From contig CALUMX010000009.1 of assembly GCA_944321875.1 (NCBI GenBank), positions 1-64,000 of the forward strand: a DNA stretch of 64,000 nt, read 5' to 3'. The DNA comes from an uncultured Muribaculaceae bacterium. GTDB taxonomy: Bacteria; Bacteroidota; Bacteroidia; Bacteroidales; Muribaculaceae. Position numbers and translations under genes: made by a program. Below are positions 14,721 to 25,580 of the stretch, piece after piece. Within the stretch, counting starts at the first letter, position 1. The number at the start of each line of letters is the position of its first letter. The notes under the pieces were generated by a model. It was not told where the DNA came from and ran no database searches. It worked only from the letters and a program-made list of their open reading frames with translations.

Positions 14721-16421
14721 ATGAACAAACGTTTAGTGGAATGCGTGCCTAACTTCAGTGAAGGACGCGATATGGCAGTTATTAATCAAATTACAGACGT
14801 AATCAAAGCCTCGGAAGGGGTGACATTGCTGGATGTGGACCCCGGGTTTGCCACCAACCGCACGGTTGTGACTTTTATCGGCTCCCCCGAAGCTGTCGTT
14901 GACGCAGCCTACGCGGCTATCAAGAAAGCGCAGGAACTGATTGACATGCGTCATCATCACGGCGAGCATCCCCGTATGGGTGCGACCGACGTTTGCCCGT
15001 TGGTGCCGGTGGCAGGAATCACGATGGAGGAGACCGTACAGTATGCCCGTCAGCTGGCTGAGCGTGTGGGCAACGAGCTGGCCATCCCGGTTTACTGCTA
15101 TGAGGAAGCTGCATTTACCCCTAAACGCAAGAACCTGGCAGTGGTCAGAGCCGGTGAGTACGAGGCATTGCCGCAGAAGCTCGCCGACCCGGAAATGAAG
15201 CCGGATTTCGGCCCTGCTGAATATACGGAATCAGTGGCAAAGAGCGGTGGTACAGTCATCGGAGCGCGCGACTTCCTCCTTGCCGTGAATTTCAACCTGA
15301 ACACGACTTCTACCCGCCGTGCCAACGCCATCGCCTTCGACGTGCGTGAGAAAGGCCGCGTGAAGCGTGAGGGCAACCCGATTACAGGTAAGAAAGTGCT
15401 CGACGAGAACGGTCACGAAGTGATGATTCCGGGAACGCTGAAGGGCACGAAGGCCATCGGCTGGTTTATCAAGGAATACGGCATCGCACAGGTGTCGATG
15501 AACATCACCGACATGAACACGACTCCGCTTCATGTCGCATTTGAGGAAGTGTGCCGCAAGGCTGAGGCACGCGGTGTGAGAGTGACCGGTACGGAAATCG
15601 TAGGTCTTGTGCCGAAATCCGTGCTCATCAATGCCGGCAAGTACTTCCTGGCCAAGCAGAACCGCTCGGCAGGTATCGCAGAGAGCGAAATCGTCAAGAT
15701 TGCCGTTCGCTCCATGGGTCTCGACAACCTCGGCCCGTTCAACGCTAAGGAAAAAGTTATCGAATATCTGATTGAAGACCATACAGCCAACCGCTTGGTT
15801 GACATGACTTGCTTCGACTTCGCAGAGGAGACTGCCAGCGAGTCACCGGCTCCCGGCGGCGGTTCCATTTCCGCCTACATGGGTGCGCTCGGCGCCGCTC
15901 TCGGCACGATGGTGGCCAACCTGTCTTCCCACAAGCCGGGTTGGGACGAACGCTGGGAATTCTTCGCCAACTACGCAGAGGAAGGCCATCAGCTGATGGA
16001 AGAGCTGCTCCACCTCGTCGACGAGGATACGGCTGCATTCAACCGCATTATGGACGTGTTCGGCATGCCGAAGTCATCACCTGAGGAAAAGGCGAAGCGT
16101 GCGGAAGCGCTCGAGAAGGCTACGCTCTACGCTACGGAAGTGCCTTTGCGCACGATGAAGGCCGCAGTCCGCGCGTTCCCGTTGCTCAAGGCCATGGCGA
16201 GCGAGGGTAACCCGAACTCCGTTTCGGATGCCGGCGTAGGCGCACTGGCTGCCCGTTCTGCCGTGCTCGGCGCTCACCTGAATGTGAAAATCAACGCTGC
16301 CGGTCTGAAGGACCGCGAGGCGGCACAGCGCATTCTCGACGAGGCTGAAGGCATCGCGAAGGAAGCAGTCGCTTTGGAACAAGAAATACTGGAAATCACC
16401 GAAAAGGTAATCAACAAATAA
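14721..16421 (+). CDS. ftcD: Bifunctional glutamate formimidoyltransferase / formimidoyl-THF cyclodeaminase
   Basis: The 566-residue protein joins the formiminotransferase N-terminal domain (starting LVECVPNFSEGRD, with MRHHHGEHPRMGATDVCP around residues 77-95), its C-terminal subdomain (to about residue 325) and a cyclodeaminase domain (about residues 345-566, with SPAPGGGSISAYMGALGAAL). This full fusion matches the vertebrate and Bacteroidota form. It moves the formimino group from N-formimino-glutamate to tetrahydrofolate, then releases ammonia to give 5,10-methenyl-THF. It is first in a four-gene operon, 12 bp before hutU, so histidine breakdown here yields glutamate and a one-carbon unit. 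Confidence 0.96.
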   Translation: MNKRLVECVPNFSEGRDMAVINQITDVIKASEGVTLLDVDPGFATNRTVVTFIGSPEAVVDAAYAAIKKAQELIDMRHHHGEHPRMGATDVCPLVPVAGITMEETVQYARQLAERVGNELAIPVYCYEEAAFTPKRKNLAVVRAGEYEALPQKLADPEMKPDFGPAEYTESVAKSGGTVIGARDFLLAVNFNLNTTSTRRANAIAFDVREKGRVKREGNPITGKKVLDENGHEVMIPGTLKGTKAIGWFIKEYGIAQVSMNITDMNTTPLHVAFEEVCRKAEARGVRVTGTEIVGLVPKSVLINAGKYFLAKQNRSAGIAESEIVKIAVRSMGLDNLGPFNAKEKVIEYLIEDHTANRLVDMTCFDFAEETASESPAPGGGSISAYMGALGAALGTMVANLSSHKPGWDERWEFFANYAEEGHQLMEELLHLVDEDTAAFNRIMDVFGMPKSSPEEKAKRAEALEKATLYATEVPLRTMKAAVRAFPLLKAMASEGNPNSVSDAGVGALAARSAVLGAHLNVKINAAGLKDREAAQRILDEAEGIAKEAVALEQEILEITEKVINK

Positions 16422-16433
16422 AACCGAACAACT

Positions 16434-18437
16434 ATGACTACTGAATTTCAGAAAGAAATACTGGCAGGCATTCCTGACGTGCTGCCTCCATTGAAACCCT
16501 ATGATACGGAAGTGAACCACGCACCGAAGCGTAAGGACATCCTCACTCCCGAACAAAAGAAACTCGCGCTGCGCAACGCATTGCGCTATTTCCCGAAGAA
16601 GCATCATGAAATGCTGATTCCGGAATTCCTCGACGAGCTGAAGCGCTACGGCCGTATCTACATGTACCGTCTGCGCCCTGACTACAAGATTTATGCCCGT
16701 CCTATCAGCGACTATCCGTGTAAGTCGAAAAAGGCGGCTGCCATCATGCTGATGATTAACAACAACCTCGACCACGCTGTCGCTCAGCACCCGCACGAGT
16801 TGATTACCTACGGCGGAAACGGTGCCGTGTTCCAGAACTGGGCACAATACCGTCTGACGATGCAGTACCTGGCTACGATGACCGACAACCAGACATTGGT
16901 GATGTACTCCGGCCATCCGCTCGGCCTTTTCCCGTCGTCACCGCAAGCTCCGCGCGTTATCGTGACGAACGGTATGGTAATTCCCAACTACTCCAAGCCT
17001 GACGACTGGGAGCGCATGAATGCTCTCGGCGTATCTCAATACGGCCAGATGACAGCCGGTTCCTATATGTATATCGGTCCGCAAGGCATCGTTCACGGTA
17101 CGACTATCACCGTGCTCAACGCTGCCCGTATGCACTCCGCAGGCGGTACGGCAGGCAAGCTCTTCGTATCGGCCGGTCTGGGCGGTATGTCGGGCGCACA
17201 GCCGAAGGCAGCCGTGATTGCCGGTGTGGTTGGCGTGATTGCCGAAATTAACCCGAAGGCCGTTCAGAAGCGTTACGAGCAGGGTTGGGTGGACGAAGTG
17301 TTCACTTCGCTTGACGAGCTGATGCCGCGCATCCGCAAGGCCGTTGAGGCAAAGGAGGCTGTCTCCATCGCTTACCAGGGCAACGTGGTTGACCTGTGGG
17401 AACGCCTCGTGAAGGAAGACATCAAGGTAGACCTCGGTTCCGACCAGACATCCCTCCACAACCCGTGGGCAGGTGGCTACTATCCTGCAGGCATGACGCT
17501 GGAAGAGGCCAACGAACTGATGGTCAACGACCCGGATAAGTTCAAGGCGGAGGTTCAGGAATCATTGCGCCGTCAGGTGGCAGCCATCAACCAACTGACT
17601 GCGAGAGGCATGTACTTCTTCGACTACGGCAATGCCTTCCTGCTTGAATCGTCACGCGCCGGTGCCGACATCATGAAGGCCGACGGTACGTTCCGCTATC
17701 CGTCCTACGTTCAGGACATCATGGGCCCGCTCTTCTTCGACTACGGCTTCGGCCCGTTCCGTTGGGTATGTACGTCGGGCAATCCGCAGGACCTCGCCGT
17801 TACTGACCGTCTGGCAGCCAACGTGCTGGAGGAAATGGCCAAGACAGCTCCTGCCGACATCCTCGGTCAGCTCAACGACAACCTTCACTGGATTCGCGAG
17901 GCCGGCAACAACCACCTTGTCGTAGGTTCTCAGGCCCGCATCCTCTATGCCGACTGCGAGGGCCGTACACGCATTGCCAAGGCGTTCAACAAAGCGATTG
18001 CCGACGGACTCATCTCCGCTCCGGTTGTCCTCGGACGTGACCACCACGACGTATCCGGTACCGACTCTCCTTACCGTGAGACTTCCAATATCTACGACGG
18101 CTCGGCCTTCACTGCCGACATGGCCGTTCACAACGTTATCGGCGACTCTTTCCGCGGTGCTACATGGGTATCGCTCCACAACGGCGGCGGCTGCGGTTGG
18201 GGTGAGGTTATCAACGGCGGTTTCGGTATGGTCATCGACGGTACGCCGGAAGCTGAGCACAACATCGAATCCATGCTTCACTGGGATGTCAACAACGGTA
18301 TCGCACGCCGTAGCTGGGCACGCAACAAGGGAGCGATGGACGCTATCCGCCGCGAGATGGACCGCACGCCCGACTTGCGCGTGACAATGCCTAACCTCGT
18401 GGACGACAGCCTGCTTGAAAACCTGAATGTAGAATAG
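16434..18437 (+). CDS. hutU: Urocanate hydratase (urocanase)
   Basis: The 667-residue protein shows urocanase landmarks: YGGNGAVFQNWAQYRL, MTDNQTLVMYSGHPLG, the nucleotide-binding VSAGLGGMSGAQPKAAVIAG, and HNGGGCGWGEVINGGFG near the C-terminus. It converts urocanate to 4-imidazolone-5-propionate with tightly bound NAD+. It is about 110 residues longer than the proteobacterial enzymes (about 550-560) and closer to the long form of eukaryotes. It sits between ftcD and hutH with spacings of 12 and 19 bp. Confidence 0.96.
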   Translation: MTTEFQKEILAGIPDVLPPLKPYDTEVNHAPKRKDILTPEQKKLALRNALRYFPKKHHEMLIPEFLDELKRYGRIYMYRLRPDYKIYARPISDYPCKSKKAAAIMLMINNNLDHAVAQHPHELITYGGNGAVFQNWAQYRLTMQYLATMTDNQTLVMYSGHPLGLFPSSPQAPRVIVTNGMVIPNYSKPDDWERMNALGVSQYGQMTAGSYMYIGPQGIVHGTTITVLNAARMHSAGGTAGKLFVSAGLGGMSGAQPKAAVIAGVVGVIAEINPKAVQKRYEQGWVDEVFTSLDELMPRIRKAVEAKEAVSIAYQGNVVDLWERLVKEDIKVDLGSDQTSLHNPWAGGYYPAGMTLEEANELMVNDPDKFKAEVQESLRRQVAAINQLTARGMYFFDYGNAFLLESSRAGADIMKADGTFRYPSYVQDIMGPLFFDYGFGPFRWVCTSGNPQDLAVTDRLAANVLEEMAKTAPADILGQLNDNLHWIREAGNNHLVVGSQARILYADCEGRTRIAKAFNKAIADGLISAPVVLGRDHHDVSGTDSPYRETSNIYDGSAFTADMAVHNVIGDSFRGATWVSLHNGGGCGWGEVINGGFGMVIDGTPEAEHNIESMLHWDVNNGIARRSWARNKGAMDAIRREMDRTPDLRVTMPNLVDDSLLENLNVE

Positions 18438-18456
18438 CCTTTTATATAAAAACAGA

Positions 18457-19944
18457 ATGAATACACACTTTATATCACCGGAACCGATTACGGCCCTGCA
18501 ATTGGTCGAATTGGTTGAGAACGGGGGCAAAATCGCCCTGAGTGAAGAGGCTAAGAAGCGCATTATCGACTGCCGCAACTTCCTCGACCATAAAATTGAA
18601 ACTTCCAAAGAACCGATTTACGGCATCACTACCGGCTTCGGCTCCCTCTGCAACGTCTCCATCGACAAGGAATCACTCTGCGACCTGCAGCGTAACCTCG
18701 TGATGTCGCACGCCTGCGGTATGGGCGCGGAAGTGCCTGCCGACATCGTGAAACTGATGATTGTGCTGAAGGTACAGTCCCTTTCCTATGGTTATTCAGG
18801 CGCATGCCTGCCGACCGTAGAGCGTCTGGTGGACTTCTTCAACAACGATATTATTCCGGTCGTTTACGACCAGGGCTCGCTCGGCGCATCGGGCGACCTC
18901 GCTCCGCTGGCCAACATGTGCCTGCCGCTCATCGGCCTGGGTGAGGTGACTTACAAGGGTGAGCGCATGTCGGGCGAGGAATTGAACCGCCGCATGGGCT
19001 GGGAGCCTATCAAGCTCGCATCCAAGGAGGGTCTGGCACTGCTCAACGGTACGCAGTTCATGTCGGCCCACTCCGTATGGTCCATCGTAAGAGCACGCCG
19101 CCTGGCTGCCTGGGCCGACCTCATCGCTGCGATGAGCCTCGACGCTTACGACGGTCTTATCAGCCCGTTCCTTGCTCCGGCCCATACCATCCGTCCGCAC
19201 AAGGGACAGATGGACGTGGCTCGCAACATTTACGAGCTGCTCCAAGGCTCTGAACTGATTGCCCGCCACAAGGACCACGTACAGGACCCGTATTCTTTCC
19301 GCTGCGTTCCGCAGGTTCACGGTGCCGTACGCGATGCGATTGACCACTGCGAGCGTGTCATCACGACTGAAATCAACAGTGCGACCGACAACCCTGTCGT
19401 TTGCGCCGAAGACGACCTCGTCATCTCTGCCGGCAACTTCCACGGCGAGCCTTTGGCTTTGGCCAACGACTTCCTGGCTATCGCCCTCTCTGAGATTGCC
19501 AGCATCTCCAACGAGCGTATCTATCAGCTCATTTCCGGCAAGCGTGGCCTGCCTACGTTCCTCGTTGCGAAGCCGGGTCTGAACAGCGGTTTCATGATTC
19601 CGCAGTATGCCGTCGCTTCCATCGTCAGCCAGAACAAGCAGTTGGCTACTCCGGCTTCGGTCGACACTATCGAGTCGTCGCTCGGACAGGAAGACCACGT
19701 CAGCATGGGTGCGAATGCCGCTACGAAGTGCTGCCGCGTTGTCGAGAACGTTTACAAGGTGCTCGGCGTCGAGTTGATGAACGCTACACAGGCTCTTGAG
19801 TTCCGCCGTCCGGCCAAGTCGTCACCTGCCATCGAGAAACTCTTCGAGGAATACCGCAAGGTGGTTCCGTTTGTCGATGTGGACCGCGTGATGTACACAG
19901 AGCTGGCCAAGTCAGTCGAATTCTTAAAAACGCACAGCGCATAG
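18457..19944 (+). CDS. hutH: Histidine ammonia-lyase
   Basis: The 495-residue protein contains the self-cyclising Ala144-Ser145-Gly146 in GSLGASGDLAPLANM that forms the MIO electrophile, plus the upstream YGITTGFG and the downstream QDPYSFRCVPQVHG active-site stretch. It removes ammonia from L-histidine to give urocanate, the first step of the pathway encoded here. It is third in the operon and ends 3 bp before hutI. Confidence 0.96.
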   Translation: MNTHFISPEPITALQLVELVENGGKIALSEEAKKRIIDCRNFLDHKIETSKEPIYGITTGFGSLCNVSIDKESLCDLQRNLVMSHACGMGAEVPADIVKLMIVLKVQSLSYGYSGACLPTVERLVDFFNNDIIPVVYDQGSLGASGDLAPLANMCLPLIGLGEVTYKGERMSGEELNRRMGWEPIKLASKEGLALLNGTQFMSAHSVWSIVRARRLAAWADLIAAMSLDAYDGLISPFLAPAHTIRPHKGQMDVARNIYELLQGSELIARHKDHVQDPYSFRCVPQVHGAVRDAIDHCERVITTEINSATDNPVVCAEDDLVISAGNFHGEPLALANDFLAIALSEIASISNERIYQLISGKRGLPTFLVAKPGLNSGFMIPQYAVASIVSQNKQLATPASVDTIESSLGQEDHVSMGANAATKCCRVVENVYKVLGVELMNATQALEFRRPAKSSPAIEKLFEEYRKVVPFVDVDRVMYTELAKSVEFLKTHSA

Positions 19945-19947
19945 GCA

Positions 19948-21177
19948 ATGAAAGTCCTGAAAAATATCAAGTCGTTAATGGGGGTATACAAATCCCCCAT
20001 TAAATATTTATCGGGTAAGGCAATGGACATCATCTCGACGATTGATGACGCCTATCTGATTATTGACGACGAGGGACGTGTGGCCGATTTCGGCCCGATG
20101 GACAGCGCGCCTGAGTTTCCGGCCGGTGCCGATGTAGAGGACTTGTCGGGTTCATTCGTGTTTCCGGCTTTTGCCGACCCGCACACCCACATCGTCTATG
20201 CCGGCAGCCGCGAGCAGGAGTTTGTCGACAAGATTCACGGCCTTTCCTACGTTGAGATTGCCAAGCGGGGCGGAGGCATTTTGAACTCGGCCGACCGTCT
20301 GCACCAGACTTCGGAGGACGAGCTTTACGAGACAGCGATGGAACGCCTTCTCCGCGCCGTTGAGGGTGGTACGGCTGCCATTGAAATCAAGAGCGGCTAC
20401 GGACTCTCGACCGAGGACGAGCTGAAGATGCTCCGCGTCATCCGCCGCCTGAAGGAAAATGCGCCGATTGCCGTGCGTGCCAATTTCCTGGCTGCCCATG
20501 CGTTTCCGCGCAACTATGCCAATGACCACGACGGCTATGTTGACCTGATTGTCAACGAAATGCTGCCGGAGGTGGCTGCGCAGGGACTGGCTGATTTCGT
20601 CGACGTGTTCTGTGATACGGGTTTCTTTACCGTAGAGCAGACAGCCCGCATCCTGGAAGCCGGACTGAAATACGGATTGAAGCCGAAAATCCATGCCAAC
20701 GAGCTGGAATGCTCCGGCGGTATTCAGGTTGGAGTGGAGTACGGCGCACTTTCCGTTGACCACCTTGAGCATACCGGCGAGGAGGAATGCGAGGCTCTGA
20801 TGGGTTCCCATACGATGCCGACATTGCTGCCCGGAGCGGCTTTCTTCCTTGGCATGCCTTACGCGCCCGCACGTCGCATGATTGACTTCGGACTGCCTGT
20901 TGCGCTCGCTTCCGACTGCAACCCCGGCTCATCACCGTCCATCAGCATGAAGTTCATCCTCTCACTGGCATCCATCAAGATGCGCATGACTCCGATTGAG
21001 GCGCTCAACGCCGCTACGGTCAACGCCGCTACGGCGCTCGGTCTTGCCGGCGAATACGGACAGATATGCAAGGGCATGAAAGCCAACATCGTAATTACGA
21101 AGCCGATGCCGTCGTTTGCTTATTTCGCTTATTCCTATACGGAAAACCTCATAAGCCGCGTCATCGTCAACAAATAA
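19948..21177 (+). CDS. hutI: Imidazolonepropionase
   Basis: The 409-residue amidohydrolase has the metal-binding His79 and His81 in FADPHTHIVYAG, then IEIKSGYGLS, KIHANELECSG, SVDHLEH and the C-terminal catalytic ALASDCNPGS. It opens the imidazolone ring to give N-formimino-L-glutamate, the substrate of FtcD. It closes the operon and is followed by a strong terminator. No formimidoylglutamase (hutG) or HutC/HutP-type regulator is visible. Confidence 0.96.
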   Translation: MKVLKNIKSLMGVYKSPIKYLSGKAMDIISTIDDAYLIIDDEGRVADFGPMDSAPEFPAGADVEDLSGSFVFPAFADPHTHIVYAGSREQEFVDKIHGLSYVEIAKRGGGILNSADRLHQTSEDELYETAMERLLRAVEGGTAAIEIKSGYGLSTEDELKMLRVIRRLKENAPIAVRANFLAAHAFPRNYANDHDGYVDLIVNEMLPEVAAQGLADFVDVFCDTGFFTVEQTARILEAGLKYGLKPKIHANELECSGGIQVGVEYGALSVDHLEHTGEEECEALMGSHTMPTLLPGAAFFLGMPYAPARRMIDFGLPVALASDCNPGSSPSISMKFILSLASIKMRMTPIEALNAATVNAATALGLAGEYGQICKGMKANIVITKPMPSFAYFAYSYTENLISRVIVNK

Positions 21178-21200
21178 ACCGTATTACCTACGGAAACAGA

Positions 21201-21240
21201 GCAGGGAGAGAACCGCAACGGTCCTCTCCCTGCTTCGTTT
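21201..21240 (+). terminator. Terminator of the hut operon
   Basis: GCAGGGAGAG-A-ACCG and CGGT-C-CTCTCCCTGC pair around CAA and are followed by TTCGTTTGT, about 25 bp after hutI. Confidence 0.85.
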
Positions 21241-21296
21241 GTATAAGAAAACTCGTATGCTCCTGCCGTTTATGTGGTAATGCCTGCTTTTCAGCG

Positions 21297-22937
<1,641 letters not shown>

Positions 22938-22966
22938 ATAAAGTAGGGATATTGTAAATTCTTTTG

Positions 22967-23029
22967 CAAAGATAGTGCAGCGGTTTGGTAACGCCAAATC
23001 TGAAAACTTCGTTTTCGGTTTGCCTCTGC
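22967..23029 (-). repeat. Hairpin-promoter module, variant copy E (upstream of the ABC-F gene)
   Basis: Read on the minus strand it has GAAAAC..GTTTTC hairpin arms, a CCGCTGCAC stretch and TATCTTTG (22967-22974), the same order as the copies at 24224, 31839, 39359 and 60715. It is the most diverged copy. The -7 box is 30 bp from the ABC-F start. Confidence 0.6.
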
Positions 23030-23102
23030 CGGGAGGGACGTTTTAATGAATTTCTAATTTACCTCTAATTGATTTCTAACGGCGTTTGCCATGGGGCTTC
23101 CT

Positions 23103-23110
23103 TACTTTTG
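23103..23110 (+). promoter_or_regulatory. -7 box (TACTTTTG) of the porin gene
   Basis: TACTTTTG lies 48 bp before the start. The nearest upstream TTTG (23085) gives only 14 bp spacing, so the -33 element is unclear. Confidence 0.45.
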
Positions 23111-23157
23111 CGGCGGAAAAAAGATTGCCGAACAAACCTTAAAGAAAGGAGGAAACG

Positions 23158-24204
23158 ATGAGAAAGATGATGAGAATGGCCGGATGGGCAGGAGCGATGC
23201 TGTCGACGATGGGATGTCCGGCATCGGCTGCTGATTTCGACCTGACCTATACGACTGAAATGCAGCTGTCGCTGACAAGTGGAGAGGCCAATTGGGTCAA
23301 CCTGCTGCGCTTGGATTTCTCGCAGGAACTGAGCCACGGATTCCGTTTCGGGCTGGCGACCGTAAGCATTGCCAAAACCAGAGGGGAGCGGCTGATGGAT
23401 GATTTGCAGACGTTTTCCAACATCGAGGAGGACAATTTGCCGCTGGCATTGTCGGTAATGGGAATGGAATGGCACAAGGGACAGTCCGACTGGTTTTTCG
23501 GGATACGCAACCTGAACGAGGATTATTTCACCTCGCCCGTTACCTCGCTGTTCACCAACAGCTCCTGCGGTATTTTTCCCACGCTGTCAGCCAACTTCCC
23601 GCTTGCCAACTATCCGGTGGCGTCGGTGGGCATCCATTACCGGCTGACGACGGAGCATTGGGGCGTGCAGGCGTCGCTCTACAACGGCACGGGCTACAGC
23701 GGCTTTGCCGGACGGGAAAATGTGTTTCGGGTGTGTCCGGCATCGGACGGCCTTTTAGGTATCACTTCAGTAAATTATCGGAAAAATGACAATGGCTATT
23801 ATTTGGGCTACGCTCTACATAGCGGGGTGCGTGGGAGTGATGAGAATGGAGTTGAGGAGAACGTCGTGGCGGAAGCGGAGAAAGTAAGGACTGTGGTGTG
23901 GGCCTATGCCGAGCAGCAAGTGGGACGCGGGCTGTCGGTTCTGGTGCAGGGCTCGCTCGTGCCGGGTGCGTCGTCGGGTTGCCGCAGCTATGCCGGTCTG
24001 GGGCTTGTGATGAAATGCGGGGCAACGGAGGGAGGGTTGTTTGCCGACTATGCCGATTTCAGCGGAATGCACGAATGGGCTGGCGAGCTGACGTGGAAGA
24101 TTCTCTGCCGTGAGTCGCTGATGGTGCAGCCCGCCTTGCATTTCGTGAGTAATTCGACCGGTTGCGATGCCGTGGCTCTGCTTCGCCTGAGCTATACTTT
24201 CTGA
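23158..24204 (+). CDS. Carbohydrate porin, OprB-like outer-membrane beta-barrel
   Basis: The 348-residue protein has a signal peptide (about residues 1-24, ending PASAAD) and an alternating hydrophobic/aromatic pattern with a terminal aromatic strand LLRLSYTF, typical of outer-membrane barrels. Residues around YFTSPVTSLFTNSSCGIFP, ANFPLANYPVASVGIHY and WGVQASLYNGTGYSGF match the carbohydrate-selective porin (OprB, PF04966) pattern found in Bacteroidota. It is a single gene. Substrate is unknown; sugar uptake is the family expectation. Confidence 0.75.
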   Translation: MRKMMRMAGWAGAMLSTMGCPASAADFDLTYTTEMQLSLTSGEANWVNLLRLDFSQELSHGFRFGLATVSIAKTRGERLMDDLQTFSNIEEDNLPLALSVMGMEWHKGQSDWFFGIRNLNEDYFTSPVTSLFTNSSCGIFPTLSANFPLANYPVASVGIHYRLTTEHWGVQASLYNGTGYSGFAGRENVFRVCPASDGLLGITSVNYRKNDNGYYLGYALHSGVRGSDENGVEENVVAEAEKVRTVVWAYAEQQVGRGLSVLVQGSLVPGASSGCRSYAGLGLVMKCGATEGGLFADYADFSGMHEWAGELTWKILCRESLMVQPALHFVSNSTGCDAVALLRLSYTF

Positions 24205-24223
24205 TTGGCTGCAAAAATAGATA

Positions 24224-24289
24224 GCGGCTCGGCATAAAAAATCAAGCGAGCTTGTTTTTTCTGCGCTCGCCTTTCACTATCTTTGCAAC
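24224..24289 (+). repeat. Hairpin-promoter module, copy A (upstream of the WG-repeat gene)
   Basis: The module runs GGCTCGGCAT, AAAAAATCAAGCGAGCTTG plus a T-run (an AT-rich hairpin), CTGCGCTCGCC and TTTCACTATCTTTGCAAC. The -7 box TATCTTTG lies at 24278-24285, 24 bp before the ATG at 24310. Confidence 0.85.
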
Positions 24290-24309
24290 AAAGACTAACT
24301 ATACGGAAA

Positions 24310-25500
24310 ATGAAAACACTGAAATTAATTTGCTTGTTAGCGTGCGTTCTTGTGTCCGGCTTTGTGTTTGGAAGCTGTTCCGACAACTCGACTGATTACC
24401 GCTATGTCTGCGTACAGCAGAAAGATGAGGACCGATGGAGTATTCTCGACTTGGAAACGGGTGAGATTCTTTGTCCGGATGAGTTTGAAAATGAGACGTC
24501 GGTCGGCTATGAGGATGGTATCCTTGTGGCACAGAACAAAAAAGGAAAATGGGAGTATTTCAACGTATCTGACCCTTCGAAGTTCCTCGGGGAGGATTCC
24601 TACTCACAGGCTGCTATTTTTGAGCCGGGTTGCGACGCAACGTTTGTGGTACGGCCGGATAAGCCGATTGCTCTGATTAACCGCGACTTTGAGGAAATCA
24701 CGACATTGTCCGACGATATTACGGACGTGAGGGCGTTTGCCGAGGGTCGCGCTCCTTTCTGCAAGGACGGAAAATGGGGCTACCTGGATGAGTCGGGCAA
24801 AGAGGTGATTGAGGCTCGCTATGATTTCGTGTCGGCTTTCCGTAAGGGTTATGCGTTGGCTTTCACGGAGACAAAGATAAATCTTATCGATAAGGACGGA
24901 AAGAGCCAGGCGGCGTTCAACCGCAACCGCTATACCGCCATGGGCATTGAGGTGATGGGTGACGAGTGGCTGCCGTTGCAGAAGGGTGATGAAATCGTGT
25001 TTGTCGACATGAACGGAGAGGAGAAGTTTACTTCCCCGAAGATGCGTCCTTCCGATTTGGGTTGCTATCAGATGTTTAACGGCAAGACGGCATTCTACGA
25101 CGGTGAACAGTACGGCATTATTGACAAGGAAGGTACGGTGCTGGTTAAACCGAAATACGATATGCTGCTTTCGTTGGAATATGACGATTTGTATATCGCC
25201 GAGGATGAGGACGGCTACGGTATTATCAACGGCAACGGTGATGTGATTGTTCCGTTGAAATATGACGAGTTGTATGCGTTGCGCAAGAACCGTTTCATCG
25301 TGAGCGACGGCGAATACTATATGCTGATTAACGAGAAAGGCGACCGTCTTTCCGACAAGTTGGATGACTGCTCACGTTCGAAGTTCCAGGAACTGTATAA
25401 CGAGGACGTGGAGGAAGTCGTAGAGGAGGCTGCTCCTTATGTTGACGATAGTTACTACGATGCAGACTCGGTAGCTGTGGCAGAAGAATATGGCTATTAA
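24310..25500 (+). CDS. WG-repeat lipoprotein
   Basis: The 396-residue protein begins with a lipoprotein signal (lipobox VFGSC) and then carries degenerate WG repeats: KKGKWEYFN, KDGKWGYLDESGKEVI, YGIIDKEGTVLVKPKYDM and YGIINGNGDVIVPLKYDEL, each a tryptophan or tyrosine-glycine followed by a D.(E/N)G turn and a KY strand. WG-repeat proteins fold as repeated beta hairpins and usually lie in the envelope; function is not known. The C-terminus is very acidic (NEDVEEVVEEA). I chose the ATG at 24310 for the signal sequence; it follows promoter module copy A. Confidence 0.85.
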   Translation: MKTLKLICLLACVLVSGFVFGSCSDNSTDYRYVCVQQKDEDRWSILDLETGEILCPDEFENETSVGYEDGILVAQNKKGKWEYFNVSDPSKFLGEDSYSQAAIFEPGCDATFVVRPDKPIALINRDFEEITTLSDDITDVRAFAEGRAPFCKDGKWGYLDESGKEVIEARYDFVSAFRKGYALAFTETKINLIDKDGKSQAAFNRNRYTAMGIEVMGDEWLPLQKGDEIVFVDMNGEEKFTSPKMRPSDLGCYQMFNGKTAFYDGEQYGIIDKEGTVLVKPKYDMLLSLEYDDLYIAEDEDGYGIINGNGDVIVPLKYDELYALRKNRFIVSDGEYYMLINEKGDRLSDKLDDCSRSKFQELYNEDVEEVVEEAAPYVDDSYYDADSVAVAEEYGY

Positions 25501-25519
25501 AATAATTGCTAAGAATAAA

Positions 25520-25567
25520 CAATCAGAGAGCGGACGGCTTTGGCTTTCGCTCTCTGATTGTGTTTGT
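25520..25567 (+). terminator. Hairpin between the WG-repeat and esterase genes
   Basis: CAATCAGAGAGCG and CGCTCTCTGATTG form a perfect 13-bp stem around a 15-base loop, followed by TGTTTGTT, 14 bp before the esterase start. It could end the WG-repeat message or attenuate the next gene. Confidence 0.7.
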
Positions 25568-25580
25568 TAAAAAAGAAAAT

